Positions 27,385 through 35,685 of a DNA stretch of 64,000 nucleotides are shown piece after piece (within the stretch, counting starts at the first letter, position 1; the number at the start of each line of letters is the position of its first letter). Source of the stretch: DASUPK01 sp963743575. GTDB taxonomy: Bacteria > Actinomycetota > Thermoleophilia > Solirubrobacterales > 70-9. Under the pieces are notes generated by a model that saw only the letters and a list, made by a program, of their open reading frames with translations, was not told the DNA's origin and did no database searches. The translations under genes were made by a program, and so were the position numbers. The stretch is taken from positions 372,001 through 436,000 of the forward strand of contig CAVUQC010000007.1 in assembly GCA_963743575.1 (NCBI GenBank). Direction: 5' to 3'.

Positions 27385-28658
27385 GATCCGACCCACCTCG
27401 GGGTTCGCTCGTCCACCACCCGCCGGGACTTGCCCACCTGGCGGGGCAGTACGCCGGGGGCGATGGGAACGACGCGCACTCGCAGGCCGAGCTGCTGGCG
27501 CATGCTTTCCTGCAGGCGCCGCGCACCCGGACCGTCGGTGAGCTCGACCTCGAGCTTGACCTCGTCCATCCCGCTGCGCTCGGTGTAGAAGGTGATCCGG
27601 AACTCTCCCGTGGAGCTCACCTGGCGCACCGCCTCCTCGATGGCCGACGGGTACACGTTCATGCCGCGGACAACCACCATGTCGTCGGTCCTCCCGACGA
27701 TCCCGCCGGGCAGCCAGCGGCCCGGATGTCCGTCGGGGCACTGCTCGTCCGTCGCGATCACCGAGTCGCCGGTCCGGTAGCGGATCGCCGGGAAGCCGGT
27801 GAGATGCAGGGGCGTGATCACCAGCTCGCCGCGCTCCCCCTGCGGCGTCGGGCTCAGGTCCGCGTCGAGGATCTCGCAGATGAACTCGTTCTCGTCGATG
27901 TGCAGCCCGTGGCCACCGACGCACGGGTCCCCGAACGGCCCCGCCTCCGTCAGCCCCGCGTGATCGATGCAGACCGCCCCGAAGCCCTCCTCGATCCGGG
28001 AGCGCAGGCCGGGCAGCGAGCCGCCCGGCTCGCCGGTGCAGAGCACCCGCTCGACCGATTCCAGCGTCGATTCGAGGCGTTGCTCGACCGCGACCTCCAG
28101 CAGATGGAGGGCGTAGGTTGGCGTACACCAGAGGGTCGTCGCCTCGACCTCGGCGAGCGTCTGGAGTCGCTGGACCGAGCCCATGCCACCGAGCGAGACG
28201 CTCATTGCGCCGATCTCCTGGAGCCCCTCCTTGGCAGCCCAGAACTGCACGTGCGGTCCGAACGAGAAGGCGAGGGCCACACGGTCGGAGCTGTCCAGCC
28301 CCGCCGCGCCCATCGTGTACGCGAAGCGCGAGCGCCACCAGTTCCAGTCCTCTGCGGTCTCGGGGACGCGGAGCGGGTGGGCGGTCGTGCCGCTGGTCTG
28401 GAAGAGCTGGGTGTAGCGGTCCAGCGGATAGGTGAGATTGGTGCCGAACGGCCGGTGGCGCTCCTGATCCGCGACCAGGTCGCGCTTGGTCAGGGGAGGA
28501 AGCTCGGAGAGGCTCGGGCGATCACCGAGCCCCAGCTCATCGACCCGTGCCCGCTGGAACGGATTGGACTCCAGAACGACATCAAGCAGCTCGGCGAGCC
28601 GCTCGTCCCGATCAGCCCCAGCGGCTCGCACGCCCACCCCGGGGCCATTGGCGGTCAA
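27381..28658 (-). CDS. Phenylacetate-CoA ligase-like AMP-forming acid:CoA ligase
   Basis: 425 aa; PaaK-like size. The adenylation motifs are present: QTSGTTAHPLRV (P-loop-like), DHAGLTEAGPFG, IRYRTGDSV and GRTDDMVVVRGMNVYPSAIE, with a C-terminal Lys in PRQVGKSRRV. It would activate an aromatic acid to the CoA thioester. TTG 28658 is used, with AGGAGGAGG just upstream. It is the first gene of the long operon, so activation of an incoming acid (for example a hydroxybenzoate, phenylacetate or cinnamate) may be the entry step. The substrate cannot be read from sequence. Confidence 0.8.
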   Translation of the reverse strand: MTANGPGVGVRAAGADRDERLAELLDVVLESNPFQRARVDELGLGDRPSLSELPPLTKRDLVADQERHRPFGTNLTYPLDRYTQLFQTSGTTAHPLRVPETAEDWNWWRSRFAYTMGAAGLDSSDRVALAFSFGPHVQFWAAKEGLQEIGAMSVSLGGMGSVQRLQTLAEVEATTLWCTPTYALHLLEVAVEQRLESTLESVERVLCTGEPGGSLPGLRSRIEEGFGAVCIDHAGLTEAGPFGDPCVGGHGLHIDENEFICEILDADLSPTPQGERGELVITPLHLTGFPAIRYRTGDSVIATDEQCPDGHPGRWLPGGIVGRTDDMVVVRGMNVYPSAIEEAVRQVSSTGEFRITFYTERSGMDEVKLEVELTDGPGARRLQESMRQQLGLRVRVVPIAPGVLPRQVGKSRRVVDERTPRWVGS

Positions 28659-28714
28659 TTCCTCCTCCTAATCACTCCCATGGGGTGTCTCCACATTTTC
28701 GGCGCCTCAATGCC

Positions 28715-28744
28715 AGATTATCGATAAGTCAGAGTATTTGTCAG
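28715..28744 (-). promoter_or_regulatory. Promoter and palindromic operator of the pca operon
   Basis: On the minus strand CTGACA (28744-28739, 5 of 6 to TTGACA) is followed after 18 bases by TAATCT (28720-28715, TAnnnT). The perfect palindrome TTATCGATAA (28718-28727) overlaps the -10 and spacer, a good place for a repressor. The -35 overlaps the stop codon of the upstream gene. The leader of about 50 bases ends in AGGAGGAGG before TTG 28658. The in-operon GntR protein is the natural candidate to bind here. Confidence 0.6.
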
Positions 28745-29772
28745 GAACTGGTGATGACGACCTTCATCACCTCACCGGGATTCTCCATCGCGTAACCGAT
28801 GGCTTCGGGTGCCTGCTCCAGAGGGAACTGGCGGCTGATCAGGCGTTCTAGAGACTCGCGATTGCGCTCCACGAAGCTGACCGCCTCCCTGAACTCATCG
28901 CCCCCGCAGCAGCTCACCCCGAGCATGTCGATCTCCTTCTCGGTGAAGGTCCCGATCCGCAGTGGGACCTCCTCGCCGGACATGCCGACGATCACGACCC
29001 GGCCGGCGGAGGCGGCCATGTCGACCGCGGCGCGGATCGGATCCGGGGCCCCGGTCGCATCGAGAACCAGGGGCGGGCCCTCCCCGCCGCTCCACTCGCG
29101 GCAGGCATCGACGACCTGATCCCGGTCCTCCCAGAGGAGCGCCTCCGCGCCGTTCGCCGCGCCGAAGTCGAGACGGCTCTGCACGCGATCGACGAGCAGC
29201 GTCGTCGCCCCCCGCTCTCGGGCAAGCAGATGCAGTGCCTGGCCGATCGGGCCGGCGCCGAGGATCACCGCCCGCTCGCCCTCCGAGATCCCCGATCGGT
29301 GGATGCTGCGGACCGCGATCGAAACCGGCTCCGCGAGCGCGGCCACGGCCGGTTGCGCGGCTGCGATCGGGAAAACCTGGGACTCGGGGACGCGAAGCAG
29401 CTCCTGAAGGCCCCCGTCGGTGTGTATGCCGATAAGGCTGAAGTTGTCGCAGACGTTGCCGCGGCCGACCCGGCACGGATAGCACTCGCCGCAGGAGCTG
29501 ATCGGCAGGATCGCCACGCGATCGCCGATCGCAAGGCCGCCGCTGTCATCCGGCCCAAGTTGCTCGATCGTGCCCGTGAACTCGTGGCCCTGGATCCGCG
29601 GATATGGAGATCCGTCGAAGATCTGGAGCTCGCCGGCGAGGAAGTGGAAATCGGAGCCGCAGATGCCGACCGCGTCGGGGTGGACGATGACCTCGCCCGG
29701 CCCGGGTTGAGACGGCTCCGGCACCTCGAGGACCTCCATCTCGCCAACTCCCCGAGTCACCGCAGCAAGCAC
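28741..29772 (-). CDS. Zinc-dependent alcohol/polyol dehydrogenase (MDR family)
   Basis: 343 aa. Catalytic zinc ligands are in GICGSDFHF (Cys, about 38) and QGHEFTG (His-Glu, about 62), and the structural zinc cysteines in SSCGECYPCRVGRGNVC (about 91-107). The Rossmann motif is ILGAGPIGQALH. It resembles sorbitol/threonine dehydrogenase-like enzymes, oxidising a secondary or benzylic alcohol with NAD(P). GTG 29772 has no SD but a TAGGTT lies 6 bases upstream, so a leaderless transcript is likely and this gene may be a unit of its own. It ends 82 bases before the pca operon start. Confidence 0.83.
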   Translation of the reverse strand: MLAAVTRGVGEMEVLEVPEPSQPGPGEVIVHPDAVGICGSDFHFLAGELQIFDGSPYPRIQGHEFTGTIEQLGPDDSGGLAIGDRVAILPISSCGECYPCRVGRGNVCDNFSLIGIHTDGGLQELLRVPESQVFPIAAAQPAVAALAEPVSIAVRSIHRSGISEGERAVILGAGPIGQALHLLARERGATTLLVDRVQSRLDFGAANGAEALLWEDRDQVVDACREWSGGEGPPLVLDATGAPDPIRAAVDMAASAGRVVIVGMSGEEVPLRIGTFTEKEIDMLGVSCCGGDEFREAVSFVERNRESLERLISRQFPLEQAPEAIGYAMENPGEVMKVVITSS

Positions 29773-29778
29773 GGGAAT

Positions 29779-29784
29779 AACCTA
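29779..29784 (-). promoter_or_regulatory. Candidate leaderless -10 of the alcohol dehydrogenase gene
   Basis: TAGGTT (29784-29779) ends 6 bases before GTG 29772 on the minus strand, with no SD in between. It fits the TAnnnT-N6-8-start pattern seen at metE, metH and 49690. No good -35 is seen. Confidence 0.4.
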
Positions 29785-29804
29785 GAGGATTTGGTCAGTT
29801 GGCT

Positions 29805-30626
29805 CTACCCCAAGCTGGTTTCCTCCCTGAAGGATGATGGCATCGCGGCGCCGTCGATCAGGACGACCGCGCCGGTGATGTAGCTCGCCGCCGGCGAGCC
29901 GAGCATCAGCGCCAGACCCTTGAGCTCGTCGGTCTCCGCCATCCGGCCCATCGGGATCAGGTCCGCCCAGATTTCCTCGACCCGCTCGTCGGGCAGCTCG
30001 CCGCTGCCGATCCTCGTGCGGAAGGGCCCCGGGGCGATCGCGTTGACGTTCACCCCGTGGGGCGCCAGCTCGACGGCGGCCTGTCGGACCACCTGGATCA
30101 CCGCGGCCTTGGTGGCGGCGTAGGAGTAACCGACCAGAGGCTCCACCTTGAGGCCGGCATTGGAGGCCGTGACCACGATCTTCCCGCCGCCCTGCTTCTT
30201 CATCACCTCGGCGGCGGCGCCCATCGAGAAGACGACCCCGTTCAGGTTGACCCCCAGCACCTTCTGCCAGGCCTCGGTCTCGATCGCCGCGATGCCCCCC
30301 TTCGGATCGGTGATCCCCGGCTCGAGCGAGATGCCGGCGTTGGCGTACAGGACGTCGACACCCCCGTGCTCGGAGACGACGTCGTCGACCAGGGCCTGGA
30401 CCTGGTCGCGGTCCGAGACGTCGAGTTGGAAGGAGCGGACCTGCCCACCCGCGTCCGCGAGCCGGGTCGTCTCCTCCTCGAGCCGCTTCGGCTCGAGGTC
30501 GGCGAGCGTCACGCGCGCCCCGGCCTCAGCCATCACCTCCGCCATCGCCAGCCCGAGCCCGCTGGCCGCTCCGGTCACCACCACGCGGGCGTCGTGTACA
30601 TCGAAGAGTCGCTCAACCGCCGTCAT
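29805..30626 (-). CDS. Short-chain dehydrogenase/reductase
   Basis: 273 aa from ATG 30626, with a G-rich SD. It has the classical SDR layout: cofactor motif TGAASGLG (about 17-24), a charge after the second strand (ADLEPKR) that favours NAD, YANAG (NNAG variant), catalytic Ser in VTASNAG, YSYAATKAA with Tyr and Lys, and IAPGPFRT. It reduces or oxidises a carbonyl/alcohol, or aromatises a cis-diol. The ATG lies one base after the pobA stop (TGAGATG), so the two are coupled and probably handle the same class of substrate. Confidence 0.85.
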   Translation of the reverse strand: MTAVERLFDVHDARVVVTGAASGLGLAMAEVMAEAGARVTLADLEPKRLEEETTRLADAGGQVRSFQLDVSDRDQVQALVDDVVSEHGGVDVLYANAGISLEPGITDPKGGIAAIETEAWQKVLGVNLNGVVFSMGAAAEVMKKQGGGKIVVTASNAGLKVEPLVGYSYAATKAAVIQVVRQAAVELAPHGVNVNAIAPGPFRTRIGSGELPDERVEEIWADLIPMGRMAETDELKGLALMLGSPAASYITGAVVLIDGAAMPSSFREETSLG

Positions 30627-30627
30627 C

Positions 30628-31824
30628 TCACCCCCCCCTTCCGATTCCCACATAGTTCTCGGCCAGCGTCGCCGCGGCGGCACGCGAGGAGCAGACGTAA
30701 TCGAGCTGGGACCGGCGCAGCCCCCTCGTGAAGCCGTCGTCATCCGGGAAGCGGTGGAGCATCCAGGTCATCCACCAGCTGAAGTGCTGTACGCGCCAGA
30801 CCCTTCGCAGGCACGCGTCGGAGTAGGTCTCGAGCAGCGAATCGTCTCCGCCCTTCAGGTATTTGGCCAGCGCCTCGCCCAGCACCTGCACGTCGGCAAC
30901 CGCCAGATTCAGCCCCTTCGCCCCGGTGGCAGGGACGATGTGCACCGCGTCCCCGGCGAGATAGAGCCGCCCGTACTGCATCGGCGACGCGACGAAGCTG
31001 CGCAGCGGCGCGATCGCCTTCTCCACCACCGGTCCCTCCTTCAGGGACCAGCCATCGTCGCGGGCGAGCCTCAGATGAAGCTCCTCCCAGATCCGGTCGT
31101 CGGGCCACTGATCGAGGGAGTCCTCGGGATCGCACTGGACGTAGAGCCGACTGAGCTCGGGGGAGCGCAGGCTGTGCAGCGCGAAGCCCCGTTCGTGTGG
31201 CGCGTAGATCAGCTCCTCGGTGGAGGGAGCGACCTCCGCCAGGATCCCGAGCCAGGCGAAGGGATAGTCGAGCTGGTTCAAGCTCAGGACGCCGTCGGGG
31301 ACCGACGGGCGGCAGACGCCATGGAACCCATCGCAGCCCGCGATCGCGTCACAGCGGAGCTCCCTCTCGGTGCCCTCGTGGGTGAAGCGGATGCTCGGCT
31401 CATCCGAGTCGAGGTCATGGAGCGTGACGTCGTCAACCTCGAAGAGCAGCGGACCGTCGGCGTCGAGTCGCGCAGCGATCAGATCCTTGACCACCTCCTG
31501 TTGCCCGTAGATCGTGATCGCCCGGCCCTCCGCGAGCTCCTCGAAGGGGATCCGGTGCCCCTGGCCGTCGAATCGCAGCTCGATCCCATGGTGAACGAGA
31601 CCCTCCCGGTGGAGCCGGTCAGCGAGGCCGAGCTCAGTCAGCAGGTCGACGGTGCCCTGCTCGAGCACACCCGCCCTGACGCGCTTCTCCACGTATTCGC
31701 GGCTGCGATCCTCGAGCACGACGCACTCGATTCCCTCGCGGGCCAGGAGATGGGAGAGCACCAGGCCGGCGGGACCAGCGCCGACGATCCCCACCTGAGT
31801 TCGCGAGCTCCTCTCACCTTCCAT
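30628..31824 (-). CDS. pobA: 4-hydroxybenzoate 3-monooxygenase
   Basis: 398 aa, the size of PobA (394 in Pseudomonas). It has GAGPAGLVLSH (FAD, about 14-24), RVRAGVLEQG (PobA-specific, about 48-57), CDGFHG (about 163) and LAGDAVHIVPATGAKGLNLA (about 290). It uses FAD, NAD(P)H and O2 to make protocatechuate from 4-hydroxybenzoate, the substrate of pcaHG further down the strand. ATG 31824 has GAGGAGAGGG upstream. A tandem 11-base repeat lies just upstream in the promoter region. Confidence 0.95.
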   Translation of the reverse strand: MEGERSSRTQVGIVGAGPAGLVLSHLLAREGIECVVLEDRSREYVEKRVRAGVLEQGTVDLLTELGLADRLHREGLVHHGIELRFDGQGHRIPFEELAEGRAITIYGQQEVVKDLIAARLDADGPLLFEVDDVTLHDLDSDEPSIRFTHEGTERELRCDAIAGCDGFHGVCRPSVPDGVLSLNQLDYPFAWLGILAEVAPSTEELIYAPHERGFALHSLRSPELSRLYVQCDPEDSLDQWPDDRIWEELHLRLARDDGWSLKEGPVVEKAIAPLRSFVASPMQYGRLYLAGDAVHIVPATGAKGLNLAVADVQVLGEALAKYLKGGDDSLLETYSDACLRRVWRVQHFSWWMTWMLHRFPDDDGFTRGLRRSQLDYVCSSRAAAATLAENYVGIGRGG

Positions 31825-31850
31825 GCCCTCTCCTCACTCCGTCGCTGAGT

Positions 31851-31876
31851 GTTGCGAACCCGGCGGTTGCGAACCC
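31851..31876 (-). promoter_or_regulatory. Tandem 11-base direct repeat upstream of pobA
   Basis: GTTGCGAACCC occurs at 31851-31861 and again, perfectly, at 31866-31876 (15-base period), 27 bases before the pobA start. A TAGGGT on the pobA strand (31879-31874) overlaps the distal copy. Two same-face repeats of this kind suit an AraC- or IclR-type activator site. No such regulator gene is adjacent. Confidence 0.4.
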
Positions 31877-31887
31877 TAGTCCCCCGG

Positions 31888-33069
31888 TCAACTCGCACCC
31901 CTTGCATCGAGATCGGCGGGCGCGGCCGCGATCCGCTCGAACCGGCGGGTCAGCGCGATCGTCGCGGCTGCGGCCAGTGCGAGCCCGGCACAGAGCGACC
32001 AAGCGGCCGCGAAATGGTCGTGCTCGGCGAGCAGGCCGACGAGAAGCGGACCGCCGGCCGCACCGGCGAACAGGCCGGACATCATCACGCCCACCGCCCA
32101 GGCGGGAGCATCCGGACGCCGGAAGACGACGGCCAGTGTCAGCGTGCCCGGCCAGGACCACCCGATGCTGCCGACGACGAGAGCGGCCAGGACGATCAGG
32201 GCCGGCTCGCCTGAGATCAGGAGCAGATACCCGGCCGCGCTCCCCGCGAGCAGAAGGGCGGTGATCCGAAGGGCATCCCCGCCGGAGCGATCGGCGATGG
32301 CACCGAGCCCGACGCGGCTGATCGTGGCGGTCAGGCTGACAGCGGCGAGCAACAGGCCGGCGGCGCCCTCGCCGATTCCCTGGTCGATCGAATAGGTAAC
32401 GAGGAAGGCGATGAAGCCCACACCCGCGGCGCTCGCCAGGACGGCCGCAACCGCCAGTGCGCGGATCGAGGTGAGGTGGTGCGGCGCCGGCTCCGGCTGC
32501 GCCGCAAGGCGTGGCGGCTCTCCCGGCGCAGGCGCTGGCGCCAGCGCGACCGCGACGATGGCGAGCACCGCCGCACCCGCGTAGGCCCACCTCCACCCGA
32601 ATGGAATCGCCACCGCGGGCAGCGCCAGTCCCGCGAGCAGAGCCCCTATCGAGGCGCCGGATTGCTGAGCCCCGAAGGCGAGTCCATGCCGGCCGGTGTC
32701 GATCGTGCGCCGCAGCAGGGCACTCACCGAAGGGCCCCCGACCGCGTTGCCGAGCCCGGCCGCCAGCAGGATCGCCATCAGAGCCGCTGCCGAATCGGCG
32801 AACAGGGCGATCGCCAGGCAGGCGAGCGCGGTGAGCGCAGCGCCGAGCAGCATTCCTCGCCGCGCCCCTATCCGCTCGACCAGGTGCCCGGACGGCGTCG
32901 AGCTCACCGTACAGGTCAGGTAGAAGATCGCCACCGCGAGCCCCAGGACCGAGTCGCCGAAGGAGAAGTCGTGGCGGATCCGCGAGGCGAGGCTCGCCGT
33001 CAGGAAGCCGGGCAGCACGCCGGCGACGATCAGCGCCGTCCCGGGAACGACGGATCGGCCGGGTCGCAT
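31888..33069 (-). CDS. MFS transporter
   Basis: 393 aa with about 12 hydrophobic segments of 20 residues. It begins ALIVAGVLPGFLTASLA; the loop between helices 2 and 3 carries GHLVERIGARRG and the central loop RVGLGAIADRSGGD, the paired MFS motif A copies. It is an inner-membrane secondary carrier, probably for an aromatic acid given pobA next door (63 bases away) or for the product of the methyltransferase pair upstream. ATG 33069 lacks a clear SD. Substrate and direction are inference. Confidence 0.82.
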   Translation of the reverse strand: MRPGRSVVPGTALIVAGVLPGFLTASLASRIRHDFSFGDSVLGLAVAIFYLTCTVSSTPSGHLVERIGARRGMLLGAALTALACLAIALFADSAAALMAILLAAGLGNAVGGPSVSALLRRTIDTGRHGLAFGAQQSGASIGALLAGLALPAVAIPFGWRWAYAGAAVLAIVAVALAPAPAPGEPPRLAAQPEPAPHHLTSIRALAVAAVLASAAGVGFIAFLVTYSIDQGIGEGAAGLLLAAVSLTATISRVGLGAIADRSGGDALRITALLLAGSAAGYLLLISGEPALIVLAALVVGSIGWSWPGTLTLAVVFRRPDAPAWAVGVMMSGLFAGAAGGPLLVGLLAEHDHFAAAWSLCAGLALAAAATIALTRRFERIAAAPADLDARGAS

Positions 33070-33092
33070 GGGAGTGCGGCCGCGACCAGCGC

Positions 33093-33749
33093 TCAGCTGG
33101 CCGCGGCCGCGTGGAGGTGCTGCAGTGCGTCGACTCCGACGTATGCAAGTCCGAGTGGCGAGCCTGCCTCGGTCAGGGCATGCCAGAGGGCACCGGCATC
33201 CCTCGCCGGAGCCACAAGCAGCCACTGCTTCTCGTACTGGTGAATGACCAGGGTCGGCACGCCGCCAACCGATTCCACCCGGACACTGCCGGGGGCGACC
33301 GGTGTGGCGCCGGTGCGCGCCATCACATCTCGTGCGAACGGCCCGGTCAGGCAGACCGCGACGCGGTCGGAGGTGACGTCCACGATCCGCGTCTCGCTGT
33401 CGGCCCGGTCCTCGAGATCGGCCCGGACTCGCGCCGATCTGCTCGGGGAGGCGAGCACGAGCAGCGACTCCCGGGTGACCACGCACCACCAGGCGTCCCC
33501 GGCCTCGATAGCGCGGCCGGGCAGCACCTCGCGGCCCGACGGGTAGATGTCGGCGATCGCCGTCGCGGGGCCGTGGACCTCGAACTTGCTGATGCTGGAA
33601 ACGTCGGCGAGCCCGGCCGTGGCGCGGCTGACCGCGATCTCGGCGGCGAGGGAACCGAAGTCCGCCGCCACCAGCCAACCCTCGCGTTCGGTCATGTGAG
33701 CACCGGAGCGCTTCAGAACGTCGTCGAGTGGACTGAGCAGAGACGCCAT
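33093..33749 (-). CDS. Short GcvT/SoxG-like (aminomethyltransferase-fold) protein
   Basis: 218 aa. The first half (SLAAEIAVSRATAGLADVSSISKFEVHGP) is the substrate/folate-binding start of GcvT-type proteins, and ARDVMARTGATPVAPGSVRVESVGGVPTLVIH continues that fold. The length matches sarcosine oxidase gamma subunits (SoxG) rather than full GcvT or LigM (360-470 aa). ATG 33749 lies one base after the stop of a core-MetE gene (TGAGATG). The pairing suggests a two-part tetrahydrofolate or zinc methyltransferase, for example aromatic O-demethylation; this is a hypothesis. Confidence 0.68.
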   Translation of the reverse strand: MASLLSPLDDVLKRSGAHMTEREGWLVAADFGSLAAEIAVSRATAGLADVSSISKFEVHGPATAIADIYPSGREVLPGRAIEAGDAWWCVVTRESLLVLASPSRSARVRADLEDRADSETRIVDVTSDRVAVCLTGPFARDVMARTGATPVAPGSVRVESVGGVPTLVIHQYEKQWLLVAPARDAGALWHALTEAGSPLGLAYVGVDALQHLHAAAAS

Positions 33750-33750
33750 C

Positions 33751-34851
33751 TCAGCCCCAGACCTCATGCGCGACGTTGCCGAGTAGCTCAAGCTTCGCCT
33801 TCTGGTCGTCGAAGGTGACCAGATTGCCGGGCAGGGTGGAGGCGAAGCCGCACTGCGGGCTGAGCGCGAGGCGCTCGAGCGGCATCTGCTGCGACGCCTC
33901 CTCGATCCGGGCCTTGAGCTGATCGGCGTCCTCGAGCTCCGGCTCCTTGGTGGTGATCAGCCCGAGCACGACCGTCTTGCCCTCCGGCACGAACCGGAGC
34001 GGCTCGAAGGTCCCGGCCCGAGGCGAGTCGTACTCGGCGAAGATCCGGTCGCACTCCAGATCGTTGAAAAGCTGCTCGGCGATCGCGTCGTAGCCGCCCT
34101 CCACCGACCACATCGACCGGTGATTGCCGCGGCAGAGATGGACCGCCCAGGTGACGTCGGGAAAGGCCCGAATCAGCTGGTTGTCGCGCTCGATCATCTG
34201 GCCGAGCCAGGTCTCGGTGTCCAGCCCGAGGTTCCGCAGGTTCTCCTGCCCCTCCTCGCTGACCAGATGCGTGTAGCGCGGCGAATCGAGCTGGAAGTAG
34301 TCGCAGCCCGCCTCGACGCACTCGCCGACGATCTGCGTCATCAGCTCGATCACCTCGTCCATGTAGGCCTCGCGGTCCGGGTAGACCTTGTCCGAGTAGC
34401 CGGGGACCCAGAGCACGCTCGCGTAGGTCATCCCGGCCAGCGTGGCCTTCGCCGGCAGGTCGGTGTTGGCACTGACGAACCTGTATTCCTCGAGCGGGAG
34501 GTTGTGGCGGATGCCCAGCTTCTCCGTGACGGCGGGCAGCTTCGGCGGGGGCCCCTCCGGTTTGTCAGCGGAGCCGTGGAACATCACCGGCGCGGGAACC
34601 TCGGGGTTGTATCCGGAGAGGCTGTCGGTGAGCGGGTCGAACCAGAATCGGCGGCGCACCTCGCCGTCGGTGAGCACCTCGATGCCCGCCTCCTCCTGCA
34701 AGGCGATGTTCCGCATACCCTCCTCCGCCTGCAGGGTCTCGAGCTGCTTGGGGTCGATCTCGCCTCGCTCGTCCTGCTCCATCGCCTGTTTGAGCTCGTC
34801 GTGGCGAAGCAGACTGCCGACGACCTCACAGTGAAATCCGTTGCTCGACAT
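33751..34851 (-). CDS. Core-MetE-like zinc methyltransferase (YxjG-type)
   Basis: 366 aa from ATG 34851 with AGGAGG at 8 bases. It corresponds to only the C-terminal barrel of MetE. GSLLRHDEL at the N-terminus, DGEVRRRFWFDPL, and zinc-site residues in VHLCRGNH (His, Cys) and SPQCGFAST (Cys) are visible, as is FQLDSPRYTHL. Such core proteins move methyl groups from non-folate donors or proteins to a thiol. The genome already has metE and metH, so this one is probably dedicated to a specific methylated substrate, with the coupled GcvT-like protein. Confidence 0.8.
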   Translation of the reverse strand: MSSNGFHCEVVGSLLRHDELKQAMEQDERGEIDPKQLETLQAEEGMRNIALQEEAGIEVLTDGEVRRRFWFDPLTDSLSGYNPEVPAPVMFHGSADKPEGPPPKLPAVTEKLGIRHNLPLEEYRFVSANTDLPAKATLAGMTYASVLWVPGYSDKVYPDREAYMDEVIELMTQIVGECVEAGCDYFQLDSPRYTHLVSEEGQENLRNLGLDTETWLGQMIERDNQLIRAFPDVTWAVHLCRGNHRSMWSVEGGYDAIAEQLFNDLECDRIFAEYDSPRAGTFEPLRFVPEGKTVVLGLITTKEPELEDADQLKARIEEASQQMPLERLALSPQCGFASTLPGNLVTFDDQKAKLELLGNVAHEVWG

Positions 34852-34868
34852 CGGGTGCCCTCCTCTCG

Positions 34869-35633
34869 TCAGTTCTTCGAGTGATCCGCAAGATTGATCA
34901 GCGACGCGCCGGGGATCTGCTCCAGCACGTGTCGGTTGTCGAGGAAGATCTCCAGGTTCCGGAGGGCGACGCGCGCGTGCTCCCGTGCGAGGGCCTCGGC
35001 GCGAACCCCCTCGCGGCGCTCGATCGCCTCGATCATGCCGCGGTGGTGCTCCTGGGCGATGACCAGGATCTCCCGCGACTCCGGGAGCTCGGCCTGTCCC
35101 TGGACCAGAGCGCTGGGCGAGGCGAATGGGAGCGCGAGGATCCGCTCGAGCGCACGGTCGAGGATGGGACTGTCCGCGGCCTCCAGGAGCACCGCATGGA
35201 ACGCGCGGTTGCACTCCACATATGCCCAGAAGGAGTCGACGTCGGAGCTGTGGACGAGCGGGTCCATCTCCGCGCTCAGGCTCTTCATCCGGTCGAGCTG
35301 GTCATCCGTCGCCTCCCGCTCCGCGGCGAACCGCACCGCGGTCCCCTCGAGCACCCCGCGGAGCTCGATCGCATCGTGAATCTCGGCCATCGTGAACTCC
35401 CGGACCGCGTACCCCCCACCCTCCAGGTTCTCCAGCAGCCCCTCGTGCTCGAGGTTGGCGAGCGCCAGGCGAAGCGGGGTGCGCGAGACGCCGAGGCGCT
35501 CGACCAGGGGCAGCTCGGACATCCGCGTGCCGGGAGGGAACTCGCCGCTCAGCAGCAGGTCGCGGAGGCTGAGCAGGGCCCGCGTCGTCTGTGAGGTGGG
35601 CTCTCCGTCTTTGTATGCAGGATCGCTGTTCAT
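34869..35633 (-). CDS. GntR-family regulator (FCD type)
   Basis: 254 aa from ATG 35633. Winged helix (about 15-85: MSELPLVERLGVSRTPLRLALANLEHEGLLENLEGGGYAV) plus an FCD domain (ELRGVLEGTAVRFAAER, CNRAFHAVLLEAADSPIL, EHHRGMIEAIERR). It ends the minus-strand block and faces the aldehyde dehydrogenase/Liv gene set, 133 bases away. A TTGTATGCAG site inside its first codons and a matching TTGCATACAG in the intergenic region look like its own operators, so it probably represses itself and the divergent genes. Confidence 0.86.
   Translation of the reverse strand: MNSDPAYKDGEPTSQTTRALLSLRDLLLSGEFPPGTRMSELPLVERLGVSRTPLRLALANLEHEGLLENLEGGGYAVREFTMAEIHDAIELRGVLEGTAVRFAAEREATDDQLDRMKSLSAEMDPLVHSSDVDSFWAYVECNRAFHAVLLEAADSPILDRALERILALPFASPSALVQGQAELPESREILVIAQEHHRGMIEAIERREGVRAEALAREHARVALRNLEIFLDNRHVLEQIPGASLINLADHSKN
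35611..35620. promoter_or_regulatory. GntR-type operator half-site pair 1
   Basis: TTGTATGCAG, followed by GATCGC, lies just inside the start of the gntR gene. It is nearly identical to the site at 35686 (TTGCATACAG then GATTGC). TGTATGCA is the reverse complement of TGCATACA. Both fit the TNGTNNNACNA-like operators of FCD regulators loosely. Confidence 0.45.
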
Positions 35634-35685
35634 CGCCCTCACAGCGCGAGCTCGCTCGCGTCGACTAGTGTCTACTCCTCTCCCG

